A stretch of DNA of 64,000 nucleotides from JAJPJE01 sp963848375 (GTDB taxonomy: Bacteria > Acidobacteriota > Terriglobia > Terriglobales > Acidobacteriaceae): assembly GCA_963848375.1 (NCBI GenBank), contig CAWKDK010000027.1, positions 1-64,000 of the forward strand. The letters are read 5' to 3'. Positions 19,554 through 29,597 of the stretch are shown one piece after another. Within the stretch, counting starts at the first letter, position 1, and every line of letters begins with the position of its first letter. A program made the position numbers and the translations under genes. Below the pieces are notes generated by a model, which was not told the DNA's origin, searched no databases, and was given only the letters and a program-made list of their open reading frames with translations.

Positions 19554-20564
19554 TCACTTTCGCAGTCGGCTGGATTCTCTAACCACAACTTTAGGAAGCA
19601 GAAGGATTGCCTTGGGCCGCTTCTGCTTCCCTTCGCCAATTAGATCCACGGCCAAACTGGCCGCGCACTGCCCGATTCTCTCGGACTGTTGGTCGACGGT
19701 ACTTAAGGGGACTCGAAGCGCCGTATCCAAATGGAGATTGCCGCTGCCAATCAGCGCAACATCTTCTGGAATCCTCATTCCATTCTCGAGGATTGCGCGC
19801 ATCGCTCCAATTGCCACCGGATCGTTGTAGCAGAATATTCCGTCAGGGAGAGTTTTCAGGGCTAGTAGTTGCATCGCTGCGTAATATCCCGCCGAGTCAG
19901 CCGATTCGTCCATGCGTTTCGCGGTGATGATGTATGCCGGATCTACCGCGAACTTATGCTTCTTGAGTGCTCGCTTGTACCCTTCCAGCCTGCCACTCGC
20001 AGTACTGATCTGAACTCCTCCGATGTGCGCAATTCGTCGGCAGCCAACCTCAATGAGATGTTCTGTTGCTAAAAAACCAACCTTCTCGTCGTCTACTCCT
20101 ACGAAGTTCGCAGACAATCCCTCCACCTTTCGGTCGACGAGCACATAAGGAACTCGCGGCTTCACGGACCGAGGAAAGATGTCCTTGTCCTGTTGCACTG
20201 TGGCAATCAGCAACGCATCCACCCCCCTTGCCAGCAGGTGAGTCAAGGTCTGGCGTTCAATCTCGGGATCTTCGTCTGAAGAGCAGATCAGGAGGCTGTA
20301 ACCGCTGTCTCGCAGCACTCGTGAAAGCGATTGCGAGATCTCCGCGAAGAATGAGTGAATCAGATTGGGCACCACCAATCCGATCAGATTCGTTCGGCCC
20401 GTGACCAAAGCGCGTGCCGTCAGATTCGGGGAATAGTCGTAGTCTTCGAGCACCTTTCTGACGCGTCGCGCCGTGTCGGGACTAACCTGATGGGGAGTAT
20501 TAATCGTGCGCGAAACGGTTGCGATCGAAACTCGTGCCCGTTTAGCGATCTCCTTGATGTTCAT
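19554..20564 (-). CDS. LacI-family repressor of the L-fucose cluster
   Basis: 336 residues. The N-terminal HTH is NIKEIAKRARVSIATVSRTI, followed by the hinge helix SPNLTARAL; residues 60-336 form the periplasmic-binding-protein-like sensor (NLIGLVVPNLIHSFFAEISQ). It is divergent from the fucose operon, with about 205 bases between starts, and should repress it until a sugar intermediate, probably L-fucose or a derivative, binds. A LacI-type palindrome (20730-20741) overlaps the probable operon promoter; a weaker half-like site (ACAAACGCTTGA, about 20608) lies near its own start and could allow autoregulation. Confidence 0.85.
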   Translation of the reverse strand: MNIKEIAKRARVSIATVSRTINTPHQVSPDTARRVRKVLEDYDYSPNLTARALVTGRTNLIGLVVPNLIHSFFAEISQSLSRVLRDSGYSLLICSSDEDPEIERQTLTHLLARGVDALLIATVQQDKDIFPRSVKPRVPYVLVDRKVEGLSANFVGVDDEKVGFLATEHLIEVGCRRIAHIGGVQISTASGRLEGYKRALKKHKFAVDPAYIITAKRMDESADSAGYYAAMQLLALKTLPDGIFCYNDPVAIGAMRAILENGMRIPEDVALIGSGNLHLDTALRVPLSTVDQQSERIGQCAASLAVDLIGEGKQKRPKAILLLPKVVVRESSRLRK

Positions 20565-20729
20565 AAGGGTCTAGTGCTCAAGACTTATGCGCGGAAAGCT
20601 GATTTTAACAAACGCTTGAACTGCCATCTTGTAGAAGTGAGCTTACCTTCTACGACACGCTTGCCCGTGTGCCCGGCTCGTTCTCGAAGATCTCTCTGCC
20701 TACCGCTATTTCTCTCTTGATCTAGCAAA

Positions 20730-20741
20730 GAAAACGTTTAC
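20730..20741. promoter_or_regulatory. LacI-type operator in the fucose promoter
   Basis: GAAAACGTTTAC at 20730-20741 has the AAACGTTT palindromic core and differs by one base from the perfect GTAAACGTTTAC pair at 39606-39638. It overlaps a possible promoter (TTGATC at 20717, TACATT at 20739, spacer 16), a position suited to repression by the divergent LacI protein. The promoter boxes are weak matches and are an inference. Confidence 0.6.
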
Positions 20742-20769
20742 ATTCGTAATCTAAAGTTACAGACCCTTT

Positions 20770-21633
20770 ATGAAGCTAATTCGACACGGGGAAGCGGGCA
20801 GAGAACGGCCCGGAGTCCTGCTCGAGAATGGAACCAGGCTGGATGCCACTGCTTTCGGCCGGGACTATGACGAAGCGTTCTTTGGGGATTCAGGCTTGGA
20901 TTCCCTACGAGAGTGGGTGAAGAATACTTCCTCTGCTACCCCACGAGTTTCTCCTTCGGCACGTTTGGGACCGCCAATTTGCCGCCCGAGCAAGATCGTA
21001 TGTATCGGGCTCAATTTTCGGGATCACGCATCTGAGAGCAAGATGGAAATTCCCACGGAACCGGTCGTTTTCTTCAAAGCAACTACGTCGTTGGCGGGCC
21101 CTAACGATCCCCTCGTGATTCCCAGGAATGCAACGAAAGTGGATTGGGAAGTAGAACTGGCAATTGTCATCGGAAAACGAGCTGTATACGTACCACGAGG
21201 GCGCGCTCACGAACACATCGCCGGATTCGCCCTGCACAACGACTACTCCGAGCGAAGCTTTCAGCTGGAACGCGGCGGTCAGTGGGTCAAAGGCAAAAGT
21301 GCAGATACGTTTGCTCCGCTTGGACCCTTCCTCGCGACTCCTGACGAGATTCCCAACCCTGGCGATCTGGCGATGTGGCTGAAGGTGAATAGCGAAGTTC
21401 GACAGAACAGTTCCACCAGCAACATGATCTTCGACGTCGCTACCCTCGTTTCTTACGTGAGCGAATTTATGACGTTGCTCCCGGGAGATGTCATCAGTAC
21501 AGGTACACCGGCCGGCGTGGGACTGGGAATGAAGCCGCCGCAATACCTGAAACCCGGCGATATCGTCGAGTTAGGGATCGAGGGCCTTGGAGAGTCACGG
21601 CAACAAGTGGTTCAGTACCGGCCGAGTGTTTGA
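20770..21633 (+). CDS. 2,4-diketo-3-deoxy-L-fuconate hydrolase (fumarylacetoacetase family)
   Basis: 287 residues of the fumarylacetoacetate hydrolase family: ICIGLNFRDHASE-type motif near residue 80, the metal-binding pair in WEVELAIVIGK, and HNDYSERSFQ..GGQWVKGKSADTFAPLGPFL. In the non-phosphorylative fucose route this fold splits 2,4-diketo-3-deoxy-L-fuconate to pyruvate and L-lactate, the final step. First gene of a tightly packed plus-strand operon; the next start is 4 bases after its stop. The related ureidoglycolate lyase annotation is excluded by context. Confidence 0.82.
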   Translation: MKLIRHGEAGRERPGVLLENGTRLDATAFGRDYDEAFFGDSGLDSLREWVKNTSSATPRVSPSARLGPPICRPSKIVCIGLNFRDHASESKMEIPTEPVVFFKATTSLAGPNDPLVIPRNATKVDWEVELAIVIGKRAVYVPRGRAHEHIAGFALHNDYSERSFQLERGGQWVKGKSADTFAPLGPFLATPDEIPNPGDLAMWLKVNSEVRQNSSTSNMIFDVATLVSYVSEFMTLLPGDVISTGTPAGVGLGMKPPQYLKPGDIVELGIEGLGESRQQVVQYRPSV

Positions 21634-21637
21634 ATGT

Positions 21638-22501
21638 ATGCGCATTGACGCTCACCAGCACTTCTGGCAGTACAGCCCGCAGGAATACGCGTGGATTGAT
21701 GACTCCATGTCGGCGCTGCGGCGCGATTTCCTGCCCGCTGATCTTCGACCAGAACTGGAGCAATCCGGTTTCGACGGCACCGTTGCGGTTCAGGCCCAGC
21801 AGACTCTCGCAGAAACGAAATGGCTCCTGGAATTGGCTGCGGCATCTCCGTTCGTTCTAGGCGTGGTCGGATGGGTCGACTTACAATCGCCAGACGTTGT
21901 TTCGCAATTGGCCGAGTTGGCTGGAAATCCCAAGCTGGTTGGAATTCGCCACGTAGTACAGAGCGAACCGGACAACCAATTTCTGCTGCGACCGAGGTTT
22001 CTGCGTGGCATCAGCGTTCTGGAGAAGTTCGGTCTCGCGTACGACATCTTGATCTATCCCCAACATCTTCCGGTGACGATTGAGTTCGTCCAGCGCTTTC
22101 CGCGACAACGCTTTGTTCTGGATCATTTGGCCAAGCCTCTCATCAAAAGCGGCGCACTTCAGCCATGGGCCGCTGGGATACGCAGGCTTGCAGAATTTCC
22201 GAACGTGTATTGCAAGCTCTCCGGGCTCGTCACCGAAGCAGATTGGAACGACTGGAGGCCAGCGCAGATAAGGCCATATCTCGACGTCGCTCTGGAATCC
22301 TTCGGTTCAGAACGGCTTATGATAGGGTCCGACTGGCCGGTCTGTACTGTCGCGGCCTCTTATTCCAAAGTCATGAGTCTTGTCACTGAATACTTCAGTT
22401 GCTATTCGGATGATGTTCGCAATGCTGTCCTGGGTGGTAACGCTGCGAAGTTCTGGAACCTGCAGCATCGAGAAGAAACACTGGAATCGAAACGGGCTTA
22501 G
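21638..22501 (+). CDS. L-fuconolactonase (amidohydrolase family, COG3618)
   Basis: 287 residues from the ATG at 21638, four bases after the previous stop; the open frame starts earlier at 21587 but would overlap. The TIM-barrel amidohydrolase signature is complete: RIDAHQHFWQY at the start, GIRHVVQSE, LDHLAKP and the terminal IGSDWPVC. This family includes L-fucono-1,5-lactonase, which opens the lactone made by L-fucose dehydrogenase. Cytoplasmic. Confidence 0.82.
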   Translation: MRIDAHQHFWQYSPQEYAWIDDSMSALRRDFLPADLRPELEQSGFDGTVAVQAQQTLAETKWLLELAAASPFVLGVVGWVDLQSPDVVSQLAELAGNPKLVGIRHVVQSEPDNQFLLRPRFLRGISVLEKFGLAYDILIYPQHLPVTIEFVQRFPRQRFVLDHLAKPLIKSGALQPWAAGIRRLAEFPNVYCKLSGLVTEADWNDWRPAQIRPYLDVALESFGSERLMIGSDWPVCTVAASYSKVMSLVTEYFSCYSDDVRNAVLGGNAAKFWNLQHREETLESKRA

Positions 22502-22504
22502 AAG

Positions 22505-24142
22505 ATGCAGAGTGTCCTACAACTCGACCCCCGGGATAACGTACTCATCGCCCTCCGTGATTTGAAATCTGGCGAGCAAATCGAGTTCTCAGGCAAAACC
22601 TATTCCCTGGTTTCGGATATTCCGGCCAAACACAAGTTTGCTGCCTTCGACCTGCCTCTCGGCGCCGCGGTCTTCATGTATGGCGTACTCGTCGGTAAAG
22701 CCTCCCAGCCCGTTCGCCAGGGAGAGCTGTTGACTCTCGCCAATCTGCGCCACGAGGCCTCTGCCTATCATGCAAAGACCGAACCATTCCACTGGACGCC
22801 ACCCGATGTGACGCGGTGGAAAGAGCGCCAGTTTCTCGGATACCACCGCTCAGACGGTCAAGTCGGGACTCGCAATTACTGGCTCGTTGTGCCGCTGGTA
22901 TTCTGCGAAAACAGGAACATCCTCAACTTGAAGCAAGCGTTCGAGGAGGAGTTGGGGTTCGCCGAACCGTCGCCCTATCGACAGCAAGTTGCGAACTTAG
23001 CCGCGAGCTACCGCAAGGAGAAGTCTGCGCCACTCGATCGAGATACGCATGGAATCCCTGCGCGAGCGGGCAGAGTCTTCGAAAACGTCGACGGCATCCG
23101 GTTCCTTCTGCACGAAGGTGGATGCGGCGGTACCCGTGAAGATTCGAACAACCTGTGCGGCTTGATCGCTGGGTATGTCAATCATCCCAATGTTGCTGGC
23201 GCTACCGTTCTTAGCCTCGGGTGTCAGAACGCGCAGATCGACATCCTGCGCGAGCAAATCAATATCCGCAGCCCGAAGTTCGACAAGCCACTCGTCATCC
23301 TGGAACAACAAAAGAGCGGATCGGAATTCGCGATGCTCTCCGAGGCAATTCGACGCACCTTCGATGGATTGATTGAAGCGAATCGAGCCGTACGGACGCC
23401 TGCGGCCCTCTCTCATCTATGTGTTGGTCTTAAATGCGGTGGATCCGACGGGTTCTCCGGCTTATCCGCCAACCCATCGATCGGACACGCGTCCGATTTG
23501 CTGGTGGCCTTGGGCGCTCGCACCATTCTTTCCGAGTTTCCGGAATTGTGCGGGGTCGAGCAAGACCTCATCAATCGCGCGACAACGGCAGAAGTAGCTC
23601 AACGTTTCACGCAACTCATGCAGGACTATGCCAGTCGCGCACGCGCTGTGCGTGCCAGTTTCGACATGAATCCCTCTCCCGGCAACATGCGCGATGGCCT
23701 GCTCACGGACGCCATGAAATCGGCAGGCGCTGCCAAGAAGGGCGGCACCTCTCCCGTAACTGCCGCCCTGGACTACCCCGAGTATTCAAAGCAGCCGGGA
23801 CTGAATCTTCAGTGCACGCCGGGAAATGACGTTGAATGCGTTACCGCACAGGTGGGGGCGGGCGCAAGCGTTGTTCTGTTCACGACTGGGCTCGGCACCC
23901 CTACCGGCAATCCGATTACTCCGGTCGTGAAGCTTTCGACGAACACTCCATTGGCACAGCGCATGCCCGATATCATCGACATCGATACGGGCCAAATCAT
24001 CTCCGGAGTATCCGATATCAAAAAGATGGGCGAGAGCGTTCTCGACCTGGTGATTCAAGTCGCGAGCGGCGAGGTTCGCACAAAGGCCGAGCAGAATAAT
24101 CAGGAAGACTTCATCCCGTGGAAACGAGGAGTGTCTCTCTGA
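22505..24142 (+). CDS. UxaA-family sugar acid dehydratase, probable L-fuconate dehydratase
   Basis: 545 residues. An N-terminal SAF-like domain (1-95) is followed by the altronate/galactarate dehydratase body: YHRSDGQVGTRNYW, EGGCGGTREDSNNLCGL, LGCQNAQ, GLKCGGSDGFSG, with conserved cysteines likely to bind metal. By name this would be altronate dehydratase, but every neighbour belongs to fucose degradation and no other dehydratase is present, so it most probably turns L-fuconate into 2-keto-3-deoxy-L-fuconate, as UxaA-type proteins are thought to do in the Campylobacter fucose cluster. Its end overlaps the next start by 25 bases. Confidence 0.78.
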   Translation: MQSVLQLDPRDNVLIALRDLKSGEQIEFSGKTYSLVSDIPAKHKFAAFDLPLGAAVFMYGVLVGKASQPVRQGELLTLANLRHEASAYHAKTEPFHWTPPDVTRWKERQFLGYHRSDGQVGTRNYWLVVPLVFCENRNILNLKQAFEEELGFAEPSPYRQQVANLAASYRKEKSAPLDRDTHGIPARAGRVFENVDGIRFLLHEGGCGGTREDSNNLCGLIAGYVNHPNVAGATVLSLGCQNAQIDILREQINIRSPKFDKPLVILEQQKSGSEFAMLSEAIRRTFDGLIEANRAVRTPAALSHLCVGLKCGGSDGFSGLSANPSIGHASDLLVALGARTILSEFPELCGVEQDLINRATTAEVAQRFTQLMQDYASRARAVRASFDMNPSPGNMRDGLLTDAMKSAGAAKKGGTSPVTAALDYPEYSKQPGLNLQCTPGNDVECVTAQVGAGASVVLFTTGLGTPTGNPITPVVKLSTNTPLAQRMPDIIDIDTGQIISGVSDIKKMGESVLDLVIQVASGEVRTKAEQNNQEDFIPWKRGVSL

Positions 24143-24939
24143 CCGGTGAAGCTCACATCGCGAACGAATTTCGCCTGGACGGAAAATGCGCTGTGATCAC
24201 CGGCGCGGGCAGCGGCATTGGCCGCGCGATCGCGCTGAGGTTCGCGGCGAGCGGAGCCAAAGTTTGTGCTCTCGACATCAACCAGCCGGACGCCGAAGCG
24301 GTTTGCCGTGAGATTCAGAGTGCGGGAGGAACTGCCTCCTCGTACGCGTGCGATGTGACCAACCTTGCCGATGTCACAAGAGTCTTCGACGAGATCTCGC
24401 GGCAGGAACGCATTCACATCCTGGTGAACAATGCCGGCGTCTCTCATATCGGCAATGTTGAAAACACTAGCGAAGAAGATTTTCACCGCGTCATGCGCGT
24501 GAACGTGAAGGGCTACTACAACTGCATTCACGACTGCATCGGCCGCATGAAGACGAACGGCGGCGGCGTGATCCTGAACATGGCTTCCGTAGCCGGCTCT
24601 GCCGGACTGGCCGACCGTTTCGCATATTCGACCAGTAAAGGCGCCGTGATCGCGATGACCTATTCAGTTGCGCGCGATTACATTTCCCACAACATCCGTT
24701 GTAACTGCATTTCTCCGGCGCGCGTGCACACGCCATTTGTCGATGGGTTTCTGCACAAGAATTACCCGGGGCGCGAGCAGGAGATGTACGAGAACTTGGC
24801 GAAGACCCAGCCCATAGGACGGATGGCGGAGCCACCCGAAGTGGCTTCACTGGCCCTATTTCTGTGCTCGGATGCGGCATCGTTCATCACGGGCGTGGAC
24901 TATTTACTCGATGGCGGCTTTATGAACTTGCACGGCTAA
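24118..24939 (+). CDS. SDR dehydrogenase, probable 2-keto-3-deoxy-L-fuconate 4-dehydrogenase
   Basis: About 273 residues from a GTG at 24118 that has AGGAAG upstream and overlaps the dehydratase gene; a later non-ATG start is possible because the first 18 residues are not part of the fold. Classical SDR: cofactor motif TGAGSGIG, NNAG, the catalytic YSTSK and C-terminal FITGVDYLLDGGF. The active-site stretch RFAYSTSKGAVIAMTYSVA followed by RCNCISPARVHTPF resembles known 2-keto-3-deoxy-L-fuconate dehydrogenases, which oxidise C4 with NAD. Confidence 0.78.
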   Translation: METRSVSLTGEAHIANEFRLDGKCAVITGAGSGIGRAIALRFAASGAKVCALDINQPDAEAVCREIQSAGGTASSYACDVTNLADVTRVFDEISRQERIHILVNNAGVSHIGNVENTSEEDFHRVMRVNVKGYYNCIHDCIGRMKTNGGGVILNMASVAGSAGLADRFAYSTSKGAVIAMTYSVARDYISHNIRCNCISPARVHTPFVDGFLHKNYPGREQEMYENLAKTQPIGRMAEPPEVASLALFLCSDAASFITGVDYLLDGGFMNLHG

Positions 24940-24952
24940 GGAAAGACGATAA

Positions 24953-25724
24953 GTGGACCTGCACCTGAAAGATAAGGTTGTGCTGATCACGGGAGGCGCA
25001 AAAGGCATCGGCGCCGCAATCGTACGCGCGGTTGCCGCCGAAAGCGCCATTCCCGTCATCGTGGATCGCGACGCTGAAGCTGGTCGGCGACCTACAGGGC
25101 GAGTTTCCAGCCAGCGAACTAATTGTCGGAGAACTCTCCCATCCGGAAAATTGCGAAGCTGCGGTTCTGGAGACCATAGAGAAATGTGGACGGATCGATG
25201 CGTTGGTGAACAACGCTGGAGTCAATGACAAGGTTGGACTGGAGCACGGGAGTCCCGAACAGTACGTAAATTCGCTCGAAAGAAATCTGCTCCACTACTA
25301 CAACATGGCGCACTATTGCCTGCCCCACCTTAAGAACTCCAAAGGCGCGATTGTAAACATCGCGTCCAAAACGGCCGTGACCGGTCAGGGCGGCACATCC
25401 GGGTACGCATCTTCTAAAGGCGCCATTCTCGCTTTGACTCGCGAATGGGCCGTGGAACTCCTGCCGTATCGGATCCGTGTGAACGCGGTCCTTCCCGCTG
25501 AAGTGATGACGCCGCTCTATCGCCAGTGGCTCGATACGTTTTCTGATCCTGAAGGAAAGCTGCAATCGATTCTTGCCAAGATCCCGCTGGAGAATCGAAT
25601 GACCGAGCCAGCCGAGATCGCTGCGATGGTAGTGTTTTTGCTTTCTGCGCAGGCCGCTCACATTACCGGTCAGCATCTATTTGTGGACGGCGGATATGTG
25701 CACCTCGATCGGGCGTTAACGTAA
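24953..25724 (+). pseudogene. L-fucose dehydrogenase (SDR), frameshifted
   Basis: GTG start at 24953 with AAGGAAAG upstream. The first frame gives MDLHLKDKVVLITGGAKGIG and reads to about VIVDRDAEA; near 25075-25085 homology moves to the +1 frame, which continues LVGDLQGEFPASELIVGELS through NNAGVND, SKTAVTGQGGTSGYASSKGA to GQHLFVDGGYVHLDRALT at 25724. The joined protein, about 256 residues, closely resembles Burkholderia-type L-fucose dehydrogenase, which oxidises L-fucose to the lactone. As the entry enzyme of an otherwise intact operon, the break is suspicious and may be a sequence error. Confidence 0.82.
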
Positions 25725-25733
25725 AGAAGGATT

Positions 25734-27041
25734 ATGGCGATTTCTGAAATCTCATCGGCAGCAACCCAACGACAGGAGCCCTCGCTCTTCCCGCGCGGCA
25801 ACTTCTTGCCATTTTTCCTGGTTACTGCCCTGTTCTTCCTCTGGGGCGTGCCAAACAATCTCAACGACGTTCTGATCCGCCAGTTCATGAAGTCGTTCGA
25901 AATTAACCGGTTCCAAGCTGGATTGATTCAATCCGCTTTTTATGCCGGATATTTCGTACTCGCAATTCCGGCCGGCCTGATCATGCGGCGACTCGGATAC
26001 AAAGCCGGATTTATCATCGGTCTCACGCTCTTTGGAACCGGAGCATTCTTGTTCTGGCCCGCGGCAATCGTTGGGCGTTATGCATTTTTCTTGGTTGCGC
26101 TCTTTGTAATCGCCAGTGGCCTTTCGTTCCTGGAAACTGCGTCCAATCCGTTCATCGCTCAATGTGGTGACCCGGAAACTTCAGAACGCCGCTTGAATTT
26201 CTCACAAGCGTTTAATCCAATCGGGGCGATTTCAGGTGTGCTCGTCGGAACTGTCTTCATCTTTTCCGGAATCGAACTTTCACCTCAACAAATCGCCGGC
26301 ATGCGTGCGGCAGGCACCTACGCTCCTTATTTGCAGCACGAGATTCTCAGAGTAGTTCGCCCTTATGTTGTCCTGGGATTAATCGCGCTAGTTTGGGCCG
26401 TTTTCATTGCGCTCACCAAATTTCCCAGTGTTCGCGGCGAAGCGCACTCCGCCGACGAAACCCGGGGCCGGAGCAGCGATCTGTTCCGCTACCCGCACTT
26501 CATTCTCGCCGTTATCGCTCAGTTTTTGTATGTCGGAGCTCAAGTCGGAACCTGGAGCTATTTCATTCAGTACGTTCAGGACTACACACATCGTCCGGAA
26601 AGAACGGCGGGGTTTTTCCTTACGGGCACGCTCGTCGCATTCGGTGTAGGACGATTCGCTTCTTCCTACATGATGAAGTTCGTTGCCCCGAACAAGCTGA
26701 TGGGCGCGTACGCCTTGATCAACGTGGCTTTAGTATCTGTCGGCGTCTTTTTTCCCGGGCCGGTGGGACTATGGGCCATTTTCCTTACCAGCTTCTTCAT
26801 GTCCCTGATGTTCCCTACAATCTTCGCACTGGGACTAAAAGGCCTTGGCGATAACACCAAGATTGCCGGGTCTCTGCTGGTCATGGCAATTGTCGGAGGA
26901 GCATTTCTCACACCTCTGATGGGACTCATTTCGCTGCGCACTCAGAGTCTCGCGCCAGCGTATCTGGTTCCCCTCTTCGCCTATGTATTCATCACTTATT
27001 ACGGATTTTTCGGTTCTCACGTACGCGGAACTGCCGCCTAG
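25734..27041 (+). CDS. fucP: L-fucose:proton symporter
   Basis: 435 residues, 12 hydrophobic helices, MFS fold of the FucP subfamily. The first helix FLWGVPNNLNDVLIRQFMKSF carries the Asp and the LSFLETASNPFI segment of helix 4 the Glu used for proton coupling and sugar binding in FucP. It would bring L-fucose across the inner membrane. It follows the second SDR by 9 bases, and the mutarotase gene starts 10 bases after its stop. Confidence 0.92.
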   Translation: MAISEISSAATQRQEPSLFPRGNFLPFFLVTALFFLWGVPNNLNDVLIRQFMKSFEINRFQAGLIQSAFYAGYFVLAIPAGLIMRRLGYKAGFIIGLTLFGTGAFLFWPAAIVGRYAFFLVALFVIASGLSFLETASNPFIAQCGDPETSERRLNFSQAFNPIGAISGVLVGTVFIFSGIELSPQQIAGMRAAGTYAPYLQHEILRVVRPYVVLGLIALVWAVFIALTKFPSVRGEAHSADETRGRSSDLFRYPHFILAVIAQFLYVGAQVGTWSYFIQYVQDYTHRPERTAGFFLTGTLVAFGVGRFASSYMMKFVAPNKLMGAYALINVALVSVGVFFPGPVGLWAIFLTSFFMSLMFPTIFALGLKGLGDNTKIAGSLLVMAIVGGAFLTPLMGLISLRTQSLAPAYLVPLFAYVFITYYGFFGSHVRGTAA

Positions 27042-27051
27042 GTATCGCACG

Positions 27052-27405
27052 ATGACACAGAGATATTGCTACAGCCTAGATCTGAAAGATGACCCAGCAC
27101 TGATCGCTGAATATAAGAAACATCATGAGAAGGTTTGGCCAGAAATTACAGAGAGTTATCGAAAGTGCGGGATCGAATCGATGGAAATCTATCTGCTCGG
27201 CACACGCATGTTTATGATCATGGACGTGAACGAGTATTTCTCCTTCGAGAAGAAGGCGGAGCTTGATCGTACCAATCCGAAGATTCGGCAGTGGGAACAA
27301 CTCATGAGCAAATTTCAGCAGGTGTCTCCGCATGCGCAGAATGGCGATAAATGGATACGCATGGAATGCATCTTCAAACTCGAAAGTTTCACTCCAGTCC
27401 AATAG
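27052..27405 (+). CDS. RhaM/FucU-type sugar mutarotase (DUF718)
   Basis: 117 residues from the ATG at 27052 (an upstream frame overlapping fucP is not used). The sequence YSLDLKDDPALIAEYKKHH then VWPEITESYRKCGIESMEIY is the L-rhamnose mutarotase family. Here it is the last gene of the fucose operon and should interconvert the anomers of imported L-fucose so that the dehydrogenase receives its substrate. Cytoplasmic. Confidence 0.88.
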   Translation: MTQRYCYSLDLKDDPALIAEYKKHHEKVWPEITESYRKCGIESMEIYLLGTRMFMIMDVNEYFSFEKKAELDRTNPKIRQWEQLMSKFQQVSPHAQNGDKWIRMECIFKLESFTPVQ

Positions 27406-27487
27406 GCGTTGCGGTTAGCGAAGTTACAGAACGATACCCGCGTCATCCAGCATGGTTCCCGCCACTTCAGATCAAGCCAGATTGTCC

Positions 27488-29528
27488 CTACTCCACCAGG
27501 TCTGCAGCGTATGGCTTCAATCGAATGACGCCTTCATATGACGTTCCACTAATGATCCCGCGTTTGCTTCCCCGGATCGCTAGCGTTTTCTCTTCGCCAG
27601 TTGTATTCACGTAAAGAGTTCGCCCTTCAACCACCCGCGCATACACGCCCGCGGGAGTCTCTGGTCCCCTCTCGATGCCGACGGTTGTGTAGAGACTTCG
27701 TACCAGCGGAGCAAGCACAGCCATCTGCGCGGGAACGCCAACGTAGATGGCACGTCCCCTTCCGTAGGTATTCACCGTAATGGCTGGCGATCTTTCAGGC
27801 GTATTGGTAAACGTTGCCATTGTCTTCGCGGTGCGTGGTTCGAGCACTTCATAGAAGCCGATGCTGGTCTTCTCAACTGTGCCGTTCAGGCTGATTTCGG
27901 GAAGAATCGGCGGCCGGTAGAACTCTGACGTGCGAATTCCGAAAACGTCGCTCAACCGTCCGGGAAGCGGCGTGTCGAACCACTGATTGTTCTCATCCAC
28001 CTTCGCGGAGAAAGCGGTCATGATCACCGTGCCTCCGTTCTGAACATAATTGCGGATTGCGTTGGCACTCGCAGTATCCATCAAATAGTCCGCTGGAACG
28101 ATCAACAGTTTGTAATCAAGCGTGCTGTGGCCGATGTTGATGATGGCGACATCGATGTTGTCTTCAAAGAACGGCTGCAAGGCGCTTTCAACCTGCTCGG
28201 TATAACCCACACTAAAATAATTGCGCACTGTGTTGCTGGGGCCGGGAGGGCGCGATGCGACATTGCTTTCGAACGAGTAAGCGATGGCAACATCCGGCTT
28301 GCGATAGCGCGGAAAACCCAATTGCTGCAACTTGGAAAACTCGCTCGCGATCTGCTTGAACTCCGCGTACTTCCAGGAGGGCGTGCCGTCATGATCGAGC
28401 AAGCCAAAGAGCGCCTGCTCTTCGCCCCCTCTGTGTGTATTGAAAGTCCACGCAAGAAATGTTTGTCCGTAATCGATCAGGGCCAGATAGGCCCACATGC
28501 GAATGATTCCCTTCGGGCCGCCGTAATATCCCCCGCCACCGGTTGTGAACTCGTTGAACCAGGCTGGCGTGGGCAAATCGCCCTTTATGAGCAGCGCGCC
28601 GAGTGAAACATCCAGCGGATTTGCTGGGTAGAATCCCTCTGCTCCATAGCTCACGTAGTTCTTATATGAGCTCAGGTAATCGAAGCCCCTTCGCCCGGCC
28701 GTGTCCCACAGGTTGGAAACCGCGGGCAGATTCGGAACGTTGCGCTTACGAACCTCTTCCAGATCTTCAAGGACCGAAATGGTTACATCGGACCAGAAGC
28801 GGCGGAGATCCAGATAGCGTTCTGGTGGAGACGGTCCGTCGGCATACGGCAATTGCACGTCGTCGAATGAATTCAAATGTCGCGACCACCGCTGTGTCGC
28901 CCACACCTTATTGAGGTTCTCAATCGTTCCGTACTTCGCTTTCAACCATTCGATGAATCTCTGGCGATCCGCCTCGGAGTACGACATAACGCCATTGCCG
29001 ATCTCGTTGTTGTAGCCGATTGCCGCCAGTGCTGGATTCCGGGCATAGTGACGCGTTAGCTCATTAGCAAAGCGAATCAGATGCTCGCGGTAAGCGGGAT
29101 CGCTGATATCGTCCATGTAACGTTCAGCAGGCTGCACGGTCGCCCCGCGTTCGTCGACAAGGTTCACCGAAGGATATTTGTGATGCAGCCAGATTGGGGC
29201 CGGCGATCCCCCGATATCGACAATCACCTTGATTCCGGCCTGGTTCATCTGTTCCAGAATTTTGTCGAACCACAGAAATTCGAATTGCCCTTCCGATGGT
29301 TCAAAGGCGTCCCACGAAAGGTCGCCCATGCGGACCATCGTGAATCCAGCCTGCTTCATGAGGGCAATGTCTTGATGGATCTGTTCCGGTGAACGGTCCA
29401 CCGGTTGGTAGCAGGTGCCTACGAAGAGTTGCCCCTTCCGAGGCCAATCCGGATGTTGAGCAGCACTCTGTCCGAAGGTCAGCGCGCCGCTCAGGCATAA
29501 CACGACGGCAATTAAGGTTCGTCTCAAG
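27488..29528 (-). CDS. secreted GH42-type beta-galactosidase
   Basis: About 680 residues if started at the TTG at 29528 (AAAGGA upstream), which places the signal peptide RRTLIAVVLCLSGALTFGQS at the N-terminus; in-frame ATGs at 29629 and 29647 would add 33-40 residues and overlap the fucosidase gene. TIM barrel: MVRMGDLSWDAFEPSEGQF, acid/base IGYNNEIGN, nucleophile candidate PAWFNEFTTGGGG; then a trimerisation-like flavodoxin domain (SANAIRNYVQNGGTVIMTAF) and a C-terminal beta domain, the GH42 order. Probably removes galactose from the same fucosylated glycan as the neighbouring fucosidase. Confidence 0.85.
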
Positions 29529-29597
29529 CTCTTTGTCCTTTGCTGCAATAAACTGGCTTCGGAACCGCCTGCTTCTGCGCTTCGCGGAGATCTCTTG

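Noticed and set aside
22505..24142. Altronate or galactarate dehydratase
   Set aside because: Family membership fits, but there are no uronate genes nearby and all neighbours belong to L-fucose degradation, so a fuconate role is preferred.
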